A stretch of DNA of 64,000 nucleotides from Vibrio gazogenes (lineage in GTDB: Bacteria > Pseudomonadota > Gammaproteobacteria > Enterobacterales > Vibrionaceae), in the NCBI RefSeq assembly GCF_002196515.1, contig NZ_CP018835.1, forward strand, positions 2,294,001-2,358,000, written 5' to 3'. Under the pieces are notes generated by a model. That model saw only the letters and a list, made by a program, of their open reading frames with translations, had not been told where the DNA came from and did no database searches. A program made the translations under genes and the position numbers. This document shows, piece by piece, positions 25,313-34,600 of the stretch. The stretch's first letter is position 1. The number at the start of each line of letters is the position of its first letter.

Positions 25313-25945
25313 TTATCTTGTACCGTAAACAACGATTGTTTTTCCGTGGGCTGAAATCAGGTTTTGCTCTTCAAGCATCTTCAAAATACGGCCAACGGTT
25401 TCACGAGAACAGCCGACAATCTGACCGATCTCCTGACGAGTAATCTTGATTTGCATTCCGTCTGGATGCGTCATTGCATCGGGTTGTTTTGCCAGATTTA
25501 ACAGTGTCTGGGCAATCCGACCAGTCACATCCAGAAAAGCCAGATCACCGACTTTTTGGCTGGTGACTTGAAGGCGGCTTGCCATCTGTCCTGCCAGACG
25601 CATTAAAATGTCTGGGTTAACCTGAATTAACTGACGGAATTTTTTGAAGGAAATTTCTGCAACTTCGCAGGGAGATTTCGCTCTGACCCAAGCTGTCCGC
25701 TCTTGACCTTCTTCGAATAAACCAAGTTCACCGATGAAGTCACCCTGATTGAGATAGGAAAGGATCATCTCTTTTCCTTCTTCATCCTTGATCAGAACTG
25801 CAACAGATCCCTTCACGATGTAATAAAGCGTTTCCGCTTTTTCGCCTGCATGAATCAGCGTACTCTTTGAAGGGTATTTATGTATGTGACAATGTGAAAG
25901 AAACCACTCTAATGTTGGATCGGTTTGAGGTTTACCTAGAACCAT
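25313..25945 (-). CDS. crp: cAMP receptor protein (catabolite activator)
   Basis: A 210-residue global regulator that binds cAMP and TGTGA-N6-TCACA sites. The cAMP domain shows [20 protein letters not shown] with Glu and Arg for the phosphate and ribose. The C-terminal helix-turn-helix reads [19 protein letters not shown], as in E. coli CRP. Starts upstream of 25945 add non-family residues; [18 protein letters not shown] is the normal N terminus. A purine-rich binding site (GAAGAGAG) lies upstream on the minus strand. Its upstream region carries unusual direct repeats, listed separately. Confidence 0.96.
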   Translation of the reverse strand: MVLGKPQTDPTLEWFLSHCHIHKYPSKSTLIHAGEKAETLYYIVKGSVAVLIKDEEGKEMILSYLNQGDFIGELGLFEEGQERTAWVRAKSPCEVAEISFKKFRQLIQVNPDILMRLAGQMASRLQVTSQKVGDLAFLDVTGRIAQTLLNLAKQPDAMTHPDGMQIKITRQEIGQIVGCSRETVGRILKMLEEQNLISAHGKTIVVYGTR

Positions 25946-26005
25946 AATATCTCTCTTCCTCTGCAGGGTATGCTTGCTGCTTTCCATGTTTTCGCGAAGC
26001 TTTTG

Positions 26006-26032
26006 AACTGAACATGTTTAAACTGAACATGT
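26006..26032. repeat. Direct repeats upstream of crp
   Basis: AACTGAACATGT occurs at 26006-26017 and 26021-26032, period 15, with a partial third copy (GAACTAAACA) from 26037. The array lies 60-100 bases upstream of the crp start, within its probable promoter or leader. Confidence 0.7.
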
Positions 26033-26229
26033 CTCTGAACTAAACACTTAGCATAAAAGCACTTGAGAAAGCCTGCAAGTTGTCTTCTGTTTCGGTATCA
26101 AATAGTATCCTTTTTCTTACACAATTTCTTGACTTTAATCGTGTCATGACCGTGATTTGGTACGCAAAAACGTGCGCATGGTCACGGTATGGAAACTAAA
26201 AGAACCCGATTCGTACCATTGAATCGTGA

Positions 26230-27099
26230 TTAGCCAATTTTTCCTGTTTCAATCAATTGCTGGAGAATCGGACGGACTATCAATTCCATGGCAAAACTCA
26301 TTTTCCCTCCGGGGACAACAATCGTGTTATGACATGACATAAATGAACCATCAATCATTGCCAATAGGTAAGGGAAATCGACTTTTTTGATGCCAAGCAA
26401 GCGGATGACCACAAAGCTCTCATCCAGACTCGGAATTCCTTTTGCACTCAGTGGGTTCGATGTATCCACTGTCGGAACTCGCTGAAAGTTAATATGCGTC
26501 CGGGAAAACTGAGGCGTAATATAATTTAAGTAATCATCCATTGAGCGGACGATAGAATCCATCACTGCTTCTCTGGAATGACCTCTGTCCCGGGTGTCCC
26601 GGACATATTTCTGGATCCACTCCAGATTGACGATCGGTACCATGCCAATGAGGAAATCGACATGTTGGGAGACGTTGGTCTGGCCATCAACCACGCCGCC
26701 ATGGAGCCCTTCATAAAAGAGCACATTGGTATCATTGGGGAGATCCTGCCATGGCGTGAAGGTTCCGGGCATCTGATTATAGGGAACCGCTTCATCAAAT
26801 GTATGCAGATAGCGGCGAATTTTCCCTGTTCCGGTGCGGCCATATTCCCGAAAAAACTCTTCCAAAGCAGGGAAATCATTCGCCTGAGGACCGAAATAAC
26901 TGATATGGCGACCTTGTTCTCTGGCCTTACGGATTTCGACGTCCATTTCCGGTCTGGTGAAACGGTGAAAACTGTCACCTTCAACCCAGGCAGGCTTGAT
27001 TCGCATCATGTTAAACATTTTGCGAAAAGCTTCTGAAGTCGTTGTTGTTCCGGCGCCTGAAGAGCCGGTTACGGCAATAATCGGATGTTTTGCTGACAT
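26230..27099 (-). CDS. prkB: Phosphoribulokinase-like protein PrkB
   Basis: A 289-residue P-loop kinase of the uridine/phosphoribulokinase superfamily, the same length as E. coli PrkB (YhfV-region homologue). The nucleotide site is VTGSSGAGTTTTSEAF at the N terminus, followed by EGDSFHRFTRPEMD and FYEGLHGG. The bacterium has no sign of a Calvin cycle here, and the natural substrate of PrkB is unknown. An upstream extension to 27141 is in frame, but MSAKHPIIAV at 27099 matches the family start. It is next to crp in many gammaproteobacteria. Confidence 0.92.
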   Translation of the reverse strand: MSAKHPIIAVTGSSGAGTTTTSEAFRKMFNMMRIKPAWVEGDSFHRFTRPEMDVEIRKAREQGRHISYFGPQANDFPALEEFFREYGRTGTGKIRRYLHTFDEAVPYNQMPGTFTPWQDLPNDTNVLFYEGLHGGVVDGQTNVSQHVDFLIGMVPIVNLEWIQKYVRDTRDRGHSREAVMDSIVRSMDDYLNYITPQFSRTHINFQRVPTVDTSNPLSAKGIPSLDESFVVIRLLGIKKVDFPYLLAMIDGSFMSCHNTIVVPGGKMSFAMELIVRPILQQLIETGKIG

Positions 27100-27217
27100 G
27101 ACATACCTTGTCTTATCATTCCTTGTCGTGCATTCAATCAACAGATTTCACAAAAAAAACGAGAAATCGATTCCACTATATCATGGAAATTGATGCTGTC
27201 ATCGGACAATTCATGAA

Positions 27218-27430
27218 TTAACGATATCTGTTTTGTTGAATATCCACGGATTCGTGAAGCTCGGAATAGACGATGACCGCTTCTCCGGATTGAATCTGTT
27301 GTTTGACCTGGGCGACTTTCTCTTCAAGAGAGATTTCGTGCTCACCGTAGTCGGTCCCTTCTCGGAGGATAAACTCTTGGATCAGGTTATCGAGTGTATC
27401 CGGTTCGAGCGTTTGCCAAGGAATAATCAT
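27218..27430 (-). CDS. yheU: UPF0270 family protein YheU
   Basis: A 70-residue conserved protein starting [20 protein letters not shown] and containing [18 protein letters not shown], the UPF0270 signature. It is acidic and without membrane segments. Its role is unknown; it sits in the conserved prkB-yheU-yheT order. Confidence 0.9.
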   Translation of the reverse strand: MIIPWQTLEPDTLDNLIQEFILREGTDYGEHEISLEEKVAQVKQQIQSGEAVIVYSELHESVDIQQNRYR

Positions 27431-27555
27431 GATGATGACTCTCTATACTATCACTCGGGGATTTCTGTATAGGGGGTATATTAACGGATTTCGTGTGATG
27501 TTTCGCAATAATCGTGATTTTTCGTGTAAGTGATGATATTCACGTTCGTGCCTGT

Positions 27556-28566
27556 TCACGATACCCGTGGTTGCTCACGATAATAGAGAGGCAGCATGTC
27601 TTCCAACCAGAAGCGGGGTTTGAGAAGCGTCCCGCTCAAAAAGCCCACATGTCCGCCATGTTTCAGCAGTTGATAATTGATCGTTTCAGGGAGTGGCTGG
27701 GTTGGTATCACGGCATCAGTCATAAACGGATCATCTTGTGCGTGAAGAATTAACGTTGGCAGACGGATTTGCCCCAGTTTCGAGATTGCCGAACAGCGTT
27801 GGTAGTAGTCCTGTGCATCATCAAATCCGTGTAATGGTGCCGTAATCAAATCATCGAATTCTTGTAATGTTTTCAGCTTTCGAATCAAAGGTTGGGTGAT
27901 AGGAATCGCTTGTCGTAGGGTGCCCAATTTACGACAAGCATTCTGCTTGAGTGAGTGGAGGAGATAAGCCTGATAGATGCGTGAGGCCCCTTGATTGATA
28001 CGGCTTGAGCTGTCTTGCAAATCAAAGGGGGCAGAGATAATGGTTGCACTATCAACAAGTGGTTGTCCGGCAAACTCTGCCAGATAATTCGCCAGCATAT
28101 TCCCCCCGAGCGATACACCGGTCACCATCTTGTAATTTGACGGGAAACGGTGATGGAGCTGCGTCAGAAAATAGCGTGGATCGCTGGTTTCTCCGGAATG
28201 GTAAGCGCGGGGACGTCGATTCGGTTGTCCGTTGCATCCGCGAAAGTGCATGATGACAGACAACCAGCCTTGTTGCGCGAAAGCATGCATCAGGCCATTG
28301 GCATAAGGGCTGTGAAAACTACCTTCCAGACCATGAAATAAAATAAACAGCGGTTTTGTTCGGGCGCTGGGCTGCTTCGGATCTTCACTCCAAGCCAGAC
28401 TCAGAATATCATCATCCGGTGTCGTCAGCGTTTCCCAGTGTGGTGAAAATAAAGGGGCTCGTCGCACCCATCTGGGGAGCACCGTCTGAATGTGTGGAGC
28501 TGCGCCACCTGACGCCGGGTTGAATGTCAGTGATTTAGGGTTCACGTTTTGTATCGTAGTACTCAC
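27556..28566 (-). CDS. yheT: YheT-type alpha/beta hydrolase
   Basis: A 336-residue hydrolase of the UPF0017 family. FHGLEGSFHSPYA is the oxyanion block, GVSLGGNMLANYLAE holds the nucleophile Ser, and LHAQDDPFM and KHGGHVGFL carry the late Asp and His. The frame extends further upstream into the next gene, but GTG 28566 behind AAAGGA is the more likely start. The substrate is unknown; esterase activity is the family expectation. Confidence 0.85.
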   Translation of the reverse strand: MSTTIQNVNPKSLTFNPASGGAAPHIQTVLPRWVRRAPLFSPHWETLTTPDDDILSLAWSEDPKQPSARTKPLFILFHGLEGSFHSPYANGLMHAFAQQGWLSVIMHFRGCNGQPNRRPRAYHSGETSDPRYFLTQLHHRFPSNYKMVTGVSLGGNMLANYLAEFAGQPLVDSATIISAPFDLQDSSSRINQGASRIYQAYLLHSLKQNACRKLGTLRQAIPITQPLIRKLKTLQEFDDLITAPLHGFDDAQDYYQRCSAISKLGQIRLPTLILHAQDDPFMTDAVIPTQPLPETINYQLLKHGGHVGFLSGTLLKPRFWLEDMLPLYYREQPRVS

Positions 28567-28580
28567 CGCGATAACGTCCT

Positions 28581-29069
28581 TTATTTTTTGTGTTTGGTAT
28601 GTGTCGATGAAAATGATGCGGGTTTTGCAAAGATCTGCGCCAGATGGTCGGCTGCCAGTTCTTTGCAATAACGTTGCGTCATGAATTGTGAGTCTCCGGG
28701 CTGTAATTGGAGCTGATTAATACAGTCCACCAGATCGGACTGTTGTTGTTTTTCCAATTGCAGCTCAAATTGCAGTGACTCGCGATAGAGCGTATCCGGT
28801 AGATGAACTTTGAGCTTTCTCCGCAGTTCCCGATAGCTGTTCAGCAGTGATTCGGTTGAGCTAATGCTGGTCAGTACGCAGTGCCAGTCTTGTTGTTCGA
28901 TACTGAGTTGCTGTTCATCGAGCCATTTCAGAAGTAAGAGTAAATTGACGTTACCGTGGTAGTTGTTTTGTAGGCTGAGACAGGCTTCTTTGACTTCCCG
29001 GACACTGTAATATTGCAAACTAAATTGCCAAAGTCGTTCCAGTGTCAGGGACGTCGGTGTCTGAATCAT
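28581..29069 (-). CDS. TIGR02444 family protein
   Basis: A 162-residue protein of unknown function. The start ATG at 29069 overlaps the stop of the ABC protein gene by four bases (ATGA). The sequence is helical: LERLWQFSLQYYS, NNYHGNVNLLLLLKWLDEQQ, then a Gln-rich middle and KELAADHLAQIF. This matches the family found between yheS and yheT in vibrios. Translational coupling with yheS is likely. Confidence 0.85.
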   Translation of the reverse strand: MIQTPTSLTLERLWQFSLQYYSVREVKEACLSLQNNYHGNVNLLLLLKWLDEQQLSIEQQDWHCVLTSISSTESLLNSYRELRRKLKVHLPDTLYRESLQFELQLEKQQQSDLVDCINQLQLQPGDSQFMTQRYCKELAADHLAQIFAKPASFSSTHTKHKK

Positions 29070-30988
29070 AAAGTGTTGAACTCCTGTTCCATCTGTTCTA
29101 GGCGCTCTTGGTGTTCCATCCATTGAGACTCAACCTCCTCAAGGTCAGATTTGCTTTGAGCCTGAAGTGCGAGTACCTGAGTAAGTTTAGCTTTATTCTG
29201 CGCGTCATACAGAGACGAATCGCCTAATTGCTGCTCTGCATCGCTGAGCGTGATCTGTAATTTATCGATTTGCTGTTCTAATTGTGTCAATTTCTTGCGA
29301 ATTGGTGCAGTTTGCTGACGTAGTTCTGCTTCTTTACGCTTTTGCTCTTTTTTCGCTGCGGCACTGAACGGGCTGTCTTTGGTTGGCGTTTGCTCTTTTT
29401 TATCCTGTTTTTCTTGTTTTTGCTGATCGGTAAGCCAACGGTAGTAATCGTTGAGATCACCATCGAATGCGGCGACTTTGGCATCATGCACCAGATAAAA
29501 ATCATCTGTGGTTGCCCGAAGCAGATAGCGATCATGGCTGACGATGACCATTGCTCCTTCATAAGTTTGCAATGCGAGTGTCAGTGCCTGACGCATGTCA
29601 AGGTCAAGGTGGTTGGTCGGTTCGTCCAGTAACAGAAGATTGGGTTTCTGCCAGACGATTAACGCCAATACGAGTCTCGCTTTTTCGCCGCCGGAGAAGG
29701 GCGCGACTTTTTCGAGGGCTTTATCGCCTTGAAAGCCGAAGCTGCCGAGATAGTCTCTTAATTGCTGTTCGGTATGATTCGGTGCGATTTGCATTAAATG
29801 TTGTAAAGGGGTTTCTTCTGGATGAAGGGTTTCCAGTTGATGCTGGGCAAAATAACCGATTTTAACCCCTTGAGAATAGGTTAGGTCGCCACTCTGCGGC
29901 TGTAAATCTCCAGAGAGTAATTTGATCAGTGTTGATTTCCCCGCCCCATTACGGCCAAGCAAACCGATTCGACTGCCGGGCACCAGATTCAATTTGATCT
30001 GGTTGAGGATTGTGACGTGATCATATCCGGCAGCAACTTCATCCATCATCAGAATCGGGTTCGGCAGAGCCGTCGGTTCTCTGAATTCAAAACTAAAAGG
30101 ATTATCCAATTGCGCAGGCAGCACTTTTTCCATTCGTTCCAGTGCTTTAATCCGACTCTGTGCCTGACGAGCTTTGGATGCTTTGTAACGAAAACGGTCG
30201 ATGTAGCTTTGCATATGAGAAATCTGCTTCTGCTGTTTCTGATACATCGCTTGTTGAAGAACCAGTTTTTCGGCTCTCTGATTTTCGAATGACGAATAGT
30301 TACCGGTGTACTCGTGGAGTTGCTGATTTTCGATATGAATAATCCGGCCGACAATCGGGTCAAGAAAATCCCGGTCATGTGAAATTAAGATTAGTGTTCC
30401 CGGATAACTCTGGAGCCAACGTTCCAGCCACATAACAGCATCGAGATCCAAGTGGTTGGTTGGTTCATCGAGTAACAGTAGATCTGAGCGACATAACAAT
30501 GCCTGAGCGAGGTTCAGACGCATCCGCCAGCCACCGGAAAATTGCGTCAAATGCCATTGCATTTGTTCTTGACTGAATCCAAGCCCATCCAGTAATTCGG
30601 ATGCCCGGGCCCGAATGCTGTAACCCCCGATCGTTTCTATATGACCGTGCAGTTCTGCGACCCGAGTGCCTTCTTCACGTTGTTCTGCCTGTTGCAACTG
30701 TTTTTCCAACTGGCGGTATTCCCGATCACCATCGATCACATATTCTATTGCGCTACGTTCGAGTGCTGGTGTTTCTTGTGCGACCCAAGCTAATTCCCAC
30801 TGAGCCGGCATGTTGAATGAACCCGCATCAATACTGAGTTCATCTTTAAGTAATGCAAATAATGTTGACTTACCACAGCCGTTTTTACCGACCAGACCCA
30901 CTTTATCGCCCGGATGGATTGTCGCTGAGGTTTGTTCTAAAAGCGGTTTTCCGCCACGCAATAACTGAATATCAGAGAAGGTAATCAT
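29066..30988 (-). CDS. yheS: ABC-F ATPase YheS
   Basis: A 640-residue soluble twin-ATPase of the ABC-F class (E. coli YheS is 637). Two nucleotide-binding domains are visible: Walker A GLVGKNGCGKST and GLLGRNGAGKST, signatures FSGGWRMRLNL and FSGGEKARL, Walker B LLLLDEPTNHLDLD twice. A linker of charged residues lies between them and the C-terminal end is a basic coiled coil rich in Gln and Lys. Without membrane segments it acts on ribosomes rather than as a transporter. ATG 30988 (MITFSDIQLLRGGK) is the family start; an upstream ATG at 31012 is less likely. Confidence 0.94.
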   Translation of the reverse strand: MITFSDIQLLRGGKPLLEQTSATIHPGDKVGLVGKNGCGKSTLFALLKDELSIDAGSFNMPAQWELAWVAQETPALERSAIEYVIDGDREYRQLEKQLQQAEQREEGTRVAELHGHIETIGGYSIRARASELLDGLGFSQEQMQWHLTQFSGGWRMRLNLAQALLCRSDLLLLDEPTNHLDLDAVMWLERWLQSYPGTLILISHDRDFLDPIVGRIIHIENQQLHEYTGNYSSFENQRAEKLVLQQAMYQKQQKQISHMQSYIDRFRYKASKARQAQSRIKALERMEKVLPAQLDNPFSFEFREPTALPNPILMMDEVAAGYDHVTILNQIKLNLVPGSRIGLLGRNGAGKSTLIKLLSGDLQPQSGDLTYSQGVKIGYFAQHQLETLHPEETPLQHLMQIAPNHTEQQLRDYLGSFGFQGDKALEKVAPFSGGEKARLVLALIVWQKPNLLLLDEPTNHLDLDMRQALTLALQTYEGAMVIVSHDRYLLRATTDDFYLVHDAKVAAFDGDLNDYYRWLTDQQKQEKQDKKEQTPTKDSPFSAAAKKEQKRKEAELRQQTAPIRKKLTQLEQQIDKLQITLSDAEQQLGDSSLYDAQNKAKLTQVLALQAQSKSDLEEVESQWMEHQERLEQMEQEFNTL

Positions 30989-31263
30989 AAAAATGTATCT
31001 GGTTGAAAACAAACTGCCCGAAATAGTAGGTGGATTGATGACAAATGTCGATGATTAGCGGAGTGTGACGATTGGATCTACCGGTGGATCTTTCTTGATT
31101 TTCCTTCTTTATGTTTGTGTGAGTCAAAACCTGGGGGTGTCTATGATTTGAGGGGTCCCTTCGGATGTGACCATTATTATCATAGAAATCGTAGGGAAGA
31201 TTGGTACGGACAGATTACAATACGTTATGATTCAGTAAAATAGACAGAGGAGTGAAGTTAGTC

Positions 31264-31848
31264 ATGACTGATACGGTTTCGTGTACCACTGAATGCCCCA
31301 AGGTGTTAGTGATCTTTGCTCATCCAGAGCCTCAGAGCTCAATCGTTAATCAGGTCTTGATTGAAGCGATCAAGCCCCTTGAAAATGTCACAATTCATGA
31401 TCTTTATGCGACCTATCCAGATTTTTTTATTGATGTCGATGCAGAACAGAATTTGTTGATGGCGCATGATGTGATTGTTTTTCAACATCCGCTTTATATG
31501 TACTCTTGCCCTGCATTATTGAAAGAGTGGTTGGATAGGGTGTTATGTAAAGATTTTGCTTTTGGCTCTCAATGTGCGCTGGCCGGTAAAATCTGGCGTA
31601 GTGTGATTACCACCGGAGGCAAGAAGACGGCCTTTGGGAATAAAGGGTATAACAAATATCCACTGGACGAGATTTTACAACCGTTCGAGTTGGTTGCCTC
31701 GCTTTGTCGTATGGCATGGTGTGAGCCATTGATTTTATACTGGTCGCGTAATGTCACTGAAACTGAAAGATACCAACATGCCGAATCTTACCGCCGGTGG
31801 CTGAGTGCTCCTGAGATAATGGACACTCATCATTCAGAGGAGCAATAA
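31264..31848 (+). CDS. kefG: KefG quinone-oxidoreductase-like ancillary protein
   Basis: A 194-residue flavodoxin-fold NAD(P)H:quinone oxidoreductase family protein that is needed for full KefB activity. Marks include VLVIFAHPEPQSS, FQHPLYMYSCPALLKEWLD and TTGGKKTAFG. AGAGGAG at 31246-31252 precedes ATG 31264; a more upstream GTG at 31252 overlaps this site. Its stop is directly followed by the kefB ATG. The pair is divergent from yheS. Confidence 0.9.
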   Translation: MTDTVSCTTECPKVLVIFAHPEPQSSIVNQVLIEAIKPLENVTIHDLYATYPDFFIDVDAEQNLLMAHDVIVFQHPLYMYSCPALLKEWLDRVLCKDFAFGSQCALAGKIWRSVITTGGKKTAFGNKGYNKYPLDEILQPFELVASLCRMAWCEPLILYWSRNVTETERYQHAESYRRWLSAPEIMDTHHSEEQ

Positions 31849-33654
31849 ATGGCAGCATTGACGAACGATTTTTTACAAAGTGGTGCCGTGTTTCTGACCG
31901 CTGCTGCTATTGCTGTGCCGGTAGCCCAGCGAGCTGGGCTTGGGTCGGTGTTGGGCTATTTATTGGCTGGTGTGGCGATAGGTCCTTGGGGATTAGGATT
32001 AATCAGTGATGTTGACGCGATTTTGCATTTTGCAGAATTCGGTGTGGTTTTATTGCTGTTTGTGATTGGGCTTGAGTTGAATCCGCGCAAGCTGTGGCAA
32101 ATGAAATCACCGATTCTGGGGCTTGGTGGTGCTCAGGTTGTCGTGACCAGTACCGTGTTAGCCAGTCTGATTCATTTTTTTGTCGGCAGTTGGCAAGTTA
32201 GTTTGGTGATGGGGATGGGATTAGCGCTTTCTTCTACAGCCATTGCTTTGCGAGTCATTGAAGAGCAGGAGTTGGAGCGCAGCGAAACGGGTCAATCCGG
32301 CTTTGCGGTGTTGTTATTTCAGGATATTGCGGTCATCCCCATGCTGGCGTTGTTACCTGTACTGGCCGGGAATTCAGCAGGAGAGTGGATTGATGCGCTC
32401 TGGATGCTATGTGGCATTGTCGGCTTGCTGGTGGGCGGTCATTATCTTTTAAGTCCGTTATTTCGCTACATTGTGATGAGTGGTGTCCGGGAGTTGTTCA
32501 CTGTTGCGGCATTATTGTTGGTCATTAGTATTGCACTACTGATGCAATTTTTAGGACTGTCCATGGCGTTGGGGACTTTTCTCGCTGGAGTGCTCTTGGC
32601 AGAAAGTGAGTTTCGCCATGAGTTGGAAGTGTCTATTGAGCCGTTTAAAGGGTTACTGCTTGGGCTCTTTTTTATTGCCATCGGCATGGCTGTTGATTTA
32701 GGACTGTTGATCCACAATCCATTACAAATTCTTGCTGCGGTGACTGTACTGGTGGCGGTGAAAGCTGGCCTGCTCTATTTACTGGCTCGGTTGTTCGGAA
32801 CCCGTGCCAAAGCACGGAGTCGTATGGCTGCGATTCTGAGTCAGGGGGGCGAGTTTGCTTTTGTCATCTTTACCGCTGCACAGTCTGAAGGTTTACTACA
32901 CGCTGAGCAGACATCATTTTTGCTGGTGGTGGTCAGTTTATCGATGGTTACCACTCCCTTATTACTTAGTATTCAGAAACGTTGGTTTGCCCGAGAGTTC
33001 AACTCAGTCGATGATTTAGCGGTTGATGTCGAAAATAATGACCCGAGAGTGATTATTGCCGGGTTTGGTCGGTTCGGCCAAGTTGTTGGTCGTTTGATGT
33101 TTGCCAATAAAATCAAAGTGACTATTCTTGAAAGTGATGCGAGTCAGATCAAACTACTACGCAAGTATGGCTATCAGGTATTTTATGGTGATGCGACCAA
33201 CCTGGAGTTACTCCGTTCTGCGGGCGCTGAGGATGCTGAAGCGATGGTCGTATGCACCGATGATCCGGATGAGGTGATGGCGATTGTTGAATTGTGTCAG
33301 CATCACTTCCCGCAATTGAAAATTTTAGCGCGGGCACGCAGCCGGGTTGAAGCCTATCAATTGCTGAATCATGGCGTACCGCATTTCTCGCGAGAAACAT
33401 TCTTGGGAGCATTGGATCTGGGAAGGCAAACACTGATTGAATTGGGGATGCATCCCTATCAGGCAAAGCGGGCGGAATCACATTTTTGTCGTTTAGATAA
33501 TGCGATGCTGGAAGAGTTACTTCCTATGCATAATGAAGGCAAGCAACTTTCGTTGCGTGCCAAGGAAATTCGGCTAGAGTTGGAAGAAATATTTGGACGC
33601 GAGATGGAAAAAGATCATCAAGCTCGAGATTTTTGGGAAAGAGATCAGGATTAA
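31849..33654 (+). CDS. kefB: Glutathione-regulated potassium efflux antiporter KefB
   Basis: A 601-residue CPA2 antiporter for K+/H+ exchange, protecting against electrophiles. About twelve membrane helices fill residues 5-385; typical pieces are GLGSVLGYLLAGVAIGPWG, FVIGLELNPRKLW and ALSSTAIALRVIEE. A cytoplasmic RCK/TrkA-N domain follows with the NAD site VIIAGFGRFGQVVGRL and ATNLELLRSAGAEDAEAMVV. GAGGAG stands in the end of kefG. No odd features. Confidence 0.94.
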   Translation: MAALTNDFLQSGAVFLTAAAIAVPVAQRAGLGSVLGYLLAGVAIGPWGLGLISDVDAILHFAEFGVVLLLFVIGLELNPRKLWQMKSPILGLGGAQVVVTSTVLASLIHFFVGSWQVSLVMGMGLALSSTAIALRVIEEQELERSETGQSGFAVLLFQDIAVIPMLALLPVLAGNSAGEWIDALWMLCGIVGLLVGGHYLLSPLFRYIVMSGVRELFTVAALLLVISIALLMQFLGLSMALGTFLAGVLLAESEFRHELEVSIEPFKGLLLGLFFIAIGMAVDLGLLIHNPLQILAAVTVLVAVKAGLLYLLARLFGTRAKARSRMAAILSQGGEFAFVIFTAAQSEGLLHAEQTSFLLVVVSLSMVTTPLLLSIQKRWFAREFNSVDDLAVDVENNDPRVIIAGFGRFGQVVGRLMFANKIKVTILESDASQIKLLRKYGYQVFYGDATNLELLRSAGAEDAEAMVVCTDDPDEVMAIVELCQHHFPQLKILARARSRVEAYQLLNHGVPHFSRETFLGALDLGRQTLIELGMHPYQAKRAESHFCRLDNAMLEELLPMHNEGKQLSLRAKEIRLELEEIFGREMEKDHQARDFWERDQD

Positions 33655-33657
33655 TTT

Positions 33658-33858
33658 GTGCGAGTAAAGAAACGTTTTATTGCCGGAGCCAGTTGCCCGC
33701 AGTGTCACACTGCCGATTCACTTCGCTGGTGGGAGGATAATCATGTTGAGCATGTCGAATGTGTGGAATGTGATTATACCGAACAGAGGACCCCTCGCTC
33801 TGTTGAGCAAAGTACACATGCAGAAGAAGCGATGATTGGTATTTTTAAACCGGACTAA
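33658..33858 (+). CDS. yheV: YheV family putative zinc-ribbon protein
   Basis: A 66-residue protein starting at GTG directly after kefB, behind CAGGA. It carries CPQCH and CVECDYTEQ, a four-Cys zinc ribbon. The size matches E. coli YheV (66). Its role is unknown. It is co-directional with kefGB and probably co-transcribed. Confidence 0.88.
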   Translation: MRVKKRFIAGASCPQCHTADSLRWWEDNHVEHVECVECDYTEQRTPRSVEQSTHAEEAMIGIFKPD

Positions 33859-33979
33859 TTGAGGTTTAGGAGAGACTTCTTCATAATATCGCCCAGTTCT
33901 CCAAGGATTTCGAATCACTTGGACAGATGCAATACGGTCACAATAGGTGACAAAATACACTCGATGCCTTGGAGCGTTT

Positions 33980-34516
33980 ATGAAAATTGAAAAGAATGTT
34001 GTGGTGAGTTTAGCGTACCAACTCAAATTGGAAGACGGAGTTGTCGCTGATCAGTCAACCGCTGATGCCCCGCTTGATTACCTACATGGTCATCACAACT
34101 TGATCGTTGGCTTAGAGCGTGAACTTGAAGGTAAAGTTGCTGGCGATAAATTTACTGCGACAGTTGCACCTGCAGACGCATACGGTGAATACAATGATGA
34201 CTTGGTTCAGCGTGTTCCGGCCGATGTTTTTCATGGTGTCGATCAACTTGAAGCGGGCATGCGTTTTCTGGCAGAGACGGATCAAGGTCAGATCCCCGTT
34301 GAAATTACAGAAGTTGATGGCGATGAAGTTGTCGTTGATGGTAACCACATGTTGGCTGGCCAAACACTGACCTTTGATGTTGAGGTTGTCTCTGTTCGTG
34401 CTGCAACAGATGAAGAAATTGCTCATGGGCATATCCATCAAGGCGGCGGTAGTTGTGGACACGATCACGGCGAAGAAGGTGGCTGTGACGGAAATGGCGG
34501 TTGTGGCTGCCATTAA
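33980..34516 (+). CDS. slyD: FKBP-type peptidyl-prolyl isomerase SlyD with metal-binding tail
   Basis: A 178-residue chaperone and prolyl isomerase. The FKBP domain begins MKIEKNVVVSLAYQL and is split by the SlyD insert-in-flap (PADAYGEYNDDLVQRVP). The C-terminal tail after residue 145 is rich in His and Cys (HGHIHQGGGSCGHDHGEEG, then CGCH at the end), a nickel/zinc-binding tail as in other SlyD proteins. GGAG at 33971 supports ATG 33980 over an upstream in-frame start. In other bacteria it helps nickel delivery to hydrogenase. Confidence 0.95.
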   Translation: MKIEKNVVVSLAYQLKLEDGVVADQSTADAPLDYLHGHHNLIVGLERELEGKVAGDKFTATVAPADAYGEYNDDLVQRVPADVFHGVDQLEAGMRFLAETDQGQIPVEITEVDGDEVVVDGNHMLAGQTLTFDVEVVSVRAATDEEIAHGHIHQGGGSCGHDHGEEGGCDGNGGCGCH

Positions 34517-34548
34517 TTGTTCTGATTCGTTTCACTGAATCTAACCGG

Positions 34549-34580
34549 AAACACCTGCCGTTTTGTGCAGGTGTTTTTTT
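34549..34580 (+). terminator. Intrinsic terminator after slyD
   Basis: Ten-bp stem AAACACCTGC / GCAGGTGTTT with 8-base loop and T run, about 30 bases after the stop and 20 bases before the next gene. Confidence 0.92.
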
Positions 34581-34600
34581 ATGGTCTGACGGGGATATAT

